From assembly GCA_028714055.1 (NCBI GenBank), contig JAQTNB010000055.1:1-7374 (forward strand): a stretch of 7,374 nucleotides of DNA, in the 5' to 3' direction. Under the pieces are notes generated by a model that did no database searches, was not told the origin of the DNA, and worked only from the letters and a program-made list of their open reading frames with translations. The DNA comes from Candidatus Omnitrophota bacterium (GTDB lineage Bacteria > Omnitrophota > Gorgyraeia > Gygaellales > Profunditerraquicolaceae). Shown here one piece after another: positions 6,651-7,374 of the stretch. The number at the start of each line of letters is the position of its first letter. Positions within the stretch are counted from its first letter, which is position 1. A program made the position numbers and the translations under genes.

Positions 6651-6722
6651 ATGAAAGTAACTATTCGCTGGATGCTCAGGCCCGTCGCGCATTGTAAGGA
6701 AGGCTGCGAAGGCCTGTCCTGA
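6651..6722 (+). CDS. Small leader ORF, 23-residue Cys-containing peptide
   Basis: ATG 6651 to TGA 6720-6722 encodes 23 residues. It starts MKVTIRWM and continues with basic and hydrophobic residues, then HCKEGCEG near the end (Cys15 and Cys19, preceded by His14). It has the best Shine-Dalgarno in the window and begins about 19 nt from the predicted transcript start, with codons like those of the neighbouring genes. The last eight codons and the stop fold into a hairpin (6697-6720), and the stop codon overlaps the next hairpin (6721-6743). I do not recognise a family. It may be a leader peptide whose translation alters leader folding, a small metal- or thiol-binding peptide, or a chance ORF. 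It is out of frame with rrf2, so it is not an N-terminal extension. Confidence 0.5.
   Translation: MKVTIRWMLRPVAHCKEGCEGLS
6697..6720 (+). other. Hairpin 1 of the rrf2 leader, within the small ORF
   Basis: AGGAAGGC (6697-6704) pairs with GCCT (6712-6715) and TCCT (6717-6720) around a single bulged G6716. This gives 8 pairs with a 7-nt loop (6705-6711). It covers the last codons of the small ORF and abuts hairpin 2 with no gap, so the two could stack. Ribosomes terminating at 6722 would disrupt both. Confidence 0.5.
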
Positions 6723-6723
6723 A

Positions 6724-6740
6724 GCATGACGTTAAACTGC
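6724..6740 (+). repeat. 17-bp direct repeat, copy 1
   Basis: GCATGACGTTAAACTGC at 6724-6740 recurs exactly at 6761-6777, a period of 37 bases. It makes up the loop and inner stem of hairpin 2. The repeat could instead be a DNA-binding site pair; the compensated flanks favour RNA. Confidence 0.95.
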
Positions 6741-6760
6741 TTCGTTAGCCGTCTTTCGGG

Positions 6761-6777
6761 GCATGACGTTAAACTGC
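6761..6777 (+). repeat. 17-bp direct repeat, copy 2
   Basis: This is an exact second copy of the 17-mer at 6724-6740, forming the loop and inner stem of hairpin 3. It is flanked by GGG and CCC rather than GAA and TTC. Confidence 0.95.
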
Positions 6778-6805
6778 CCCATGTTTTTATCCTCAGGAGA
6801 AAAAG

Positions 6806-7210
6806 ATGAAGCTTGTTACCAGGGATACGGATTACGCTCTTCGCGCTCTTTGCTACATAGCCGCGCATAAGGATACCATGATGCCGGCAGGGGGACTGGT
6901 TGCCGCGCTTGATATTCCCAGGCCTTTTTTGAGGAAGATCCTGCAGACCCTTAATAGAAACGGTTTGTTGAAGTCCTACAAGGGCCAGGGGGGAGGGTTT
7001 ATGCTGGCAAAACCTGCGGAGCGCATATTCCTGCTCGACCTGATAAAGGTCTTCCAGGGGCCTTTCAAGCTCAACGAGTGCCTTTTCAAAAGAGAGGCGT
7101 GCCCCAATACAAAAAAATGCGTTCTTAAGCAGAGGCTCGACCGGATAGAAGAACATGTTTTAAGGGAATTAAAGAACATCACGATCGCTTCTTTACTGCG
7201 CAAACATTGA
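6806..7210 (+). CDS. Rrf2-family transcriptional regulator with Fe-S Cys triad
   Basis: This is a 134-residue DNA-binding regulator of typical Rrf2 length (IscR/NsrR/RirA superfamily). The N-terminus KLVTRDTDYALRAL and the winged helix-turn-helix (about 27-68, including FLRKILQTLNRNGLL and GQGGGF) are diagnostic. Three cysteines, C92, C99 and C105 (C-x6-C-x5-C), sit where IscR and NsrR hold their cluster. Asp9 in TDYALR aligns with Asp8 of Streptomyces NsrR, a cluster ligand there, which suggests a [4Fe-4S] cluster sensing NO, O2 or redox state. Which signal it senses cannot be decided from sequence. ATG 6806 has AGGAG at 6795-6799. The gene follows the structured leader and the palindromic operator, so it probably represses itself. 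The ferredoxin gene starts 5 nt after its stop. Confidence 0.9.
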   Translation: MKLVTRDTDYALRALCYIAAHKDTMMPAGGLVAALDIPRPFLRKILQTLNRNGLLKSYKGQGGGFMLAKPAERIFLLDLIKVFQGPFKLNECLFKREACPNTKKCVLKQRLDRIEEHVLRELKNITIASLLRKH

Positions 7211-7215
7211 CCGCC

Positions 7216-7374
7216 ATGGCAAAACGCAAGATCATCACCATAGACCAGGAAAAATGCAACGGCTGCGGGAACTGCATCCCTAACTGCCCCGAAGGGGCAT
7301 TGAAGGTCATCGACGGCAAGGCGCGGCTGGTAAGCGACCTTTTCTGCGATGGGCTTGGGGCCTGCCTCGGGACC
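7216..7374 (+). CDS. 4Fe-4S ferredoxin-type protein, 3' end outside the window
   Basis: The first 53 residues are present and the frame is open to the last base. One complete [4Fe-4S] motif is visible, C14-x2-C17-x2-C20-x3-C24-P. A second begins at C44 (CDGLGAC, C44-x5-C50) and would be completed just beyond the window if the next residues are CP. This CDGLGAC pattern matches a ferredoxin family common in anaerobes and often found beside Rrf2 or CRP-type regulators and hybrid-cluster proteins. It lies 5 nt after rrf2 without a clear ribosome binding site of its own, so it is likely co-translated. It probably carries electrons in the pathway the regulator controls; the partner is off-window. 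Confidence 0.85.
   Translation, partial: MAKRKIITIDQEKCNGCGNCIPNCPEGALKVIDGKARLVSDLFCDGLGACLGT

Larger units (their letters stand above)
6721..6780 (+). ncRNA. Tandem hairpins with identical loops and compensated stems in the rrf2 leader
   Basis: Hairpin 2 has stem GAAGCA/TGCTTC (6721-6726 with 6738-6743). Hairpin 3 has stem GGGGCA/TGCCCC (6758-6763 with 6775-6780). Both enclose the same 11-nt loop, TGACGTTAAAC (6727-6737 and 6764-6774). The outer three pairs differ (GAA/TTC versus GGG/CCC), yet pairing is kept in both. This internal covariation argues for a folded RNA. A 14-nt linker (6744-6757) joins them. After hairpin 3 come ATG and five T (6784-6788), so it could also act as a weak terminator. 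The loops contain self-complementary ACGT and TTAA, which would permit loop-loop contact. No known class is recognised. Confidence 0.6.

Noticed and set aside
6731..6774. Integron attC-like core (GTTAAAC fits GTTRRRY)
   Set aside because: No partner RYYYAAC box, no L boxes, no integrase or cassette array; the heptamer is simply part of the repeated hairpin loop.
6721..6780. Guanidine-II (mini-ykkC) riboswitch
   Set aside because: The two-hairpin layout is similar, but the loops are 11 nt with ACGT rather than ACGR tetraloops, and no guanidine exporter gene follows.

Overview
This window looks like a chromosomal segment of an anaerobic, uncultivated-type bacterium. The markers are a sulfide-type Thi4 thiazole synthase (archaeal-like, with His in place of the sacrificial Cys), a very large multi-PAS/GAF c-di-GMP protein, a YHS-permease fusion, an Rrf2 regulator with an Fe-S Cys triad, and a clostridial/deltaproteobacterial-style ferredoxin. 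Codon usage is moderately GC-rich and homogeneous. Candidatus Omnitrophota or a neighbouring phylum is my best guess. It comes from general resemblance of the gene families, not from a marker gene. All six genes lie on the + strand; I saw no mobile element, tRNA, rRNA or CRISPR.

Layout. Bases 1-78 hold the end of a leader with an intrinsic terminator 33 nt upstream of thi4 (79-861). Bases 862-1073 are an intergenic region with a good extended -10 promoter (907-935) and a second intrinsic terminator (991-1025), ahead of a 1441-residue sensor protein (1074-5399). That protein carries four PAS, two GAF, a Cys-rich PAS, GGDEF and HD-GYP domains, so it could both make and break c-di-GMP. Four bases later starts a YHS-domain permease of the ArsP/UPF0718 type (5404-6567), probably co-translated and suggesting a link to metals or thiols.

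The most interesting stretch is 6568-6805. A near-consensus promoter (6598-6625) is overlaid by a perfect 9-7-9 inverted repeat (6603-6627), a probable Rrf2 operator. The predicted transcript then carries a strong Shine-Dalgarno and a 23-codon ORF with a C-x3-C motif (6651-6722). A hairpin covers the end and stop codon of that ORF. Two further hairpins (6721-6743 and 6758-6780) share an identical 11-nt loop but have different, fully compensated stems. Next come the Rrf2 gene (6806-7210) and, 5 nt later, a ferredoxin-like gene cut by the window end (7216-7374).

A common theme is that all three promoter-proximal genes (thi4, the c-di-GMP protein and rrf2) sit behind structured leaders. For thi4 and the c-di-GMP gene I find no convincing promoter between the terminator and the start codon, so expression should require read-through. 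That makes RNA-level attenuation the simplest reading. The tandem identical-loop hairpins next to a tiny Cys-containing ORF are the best candidate for something undescribed; no ligand or function can be read from the sequence alone.
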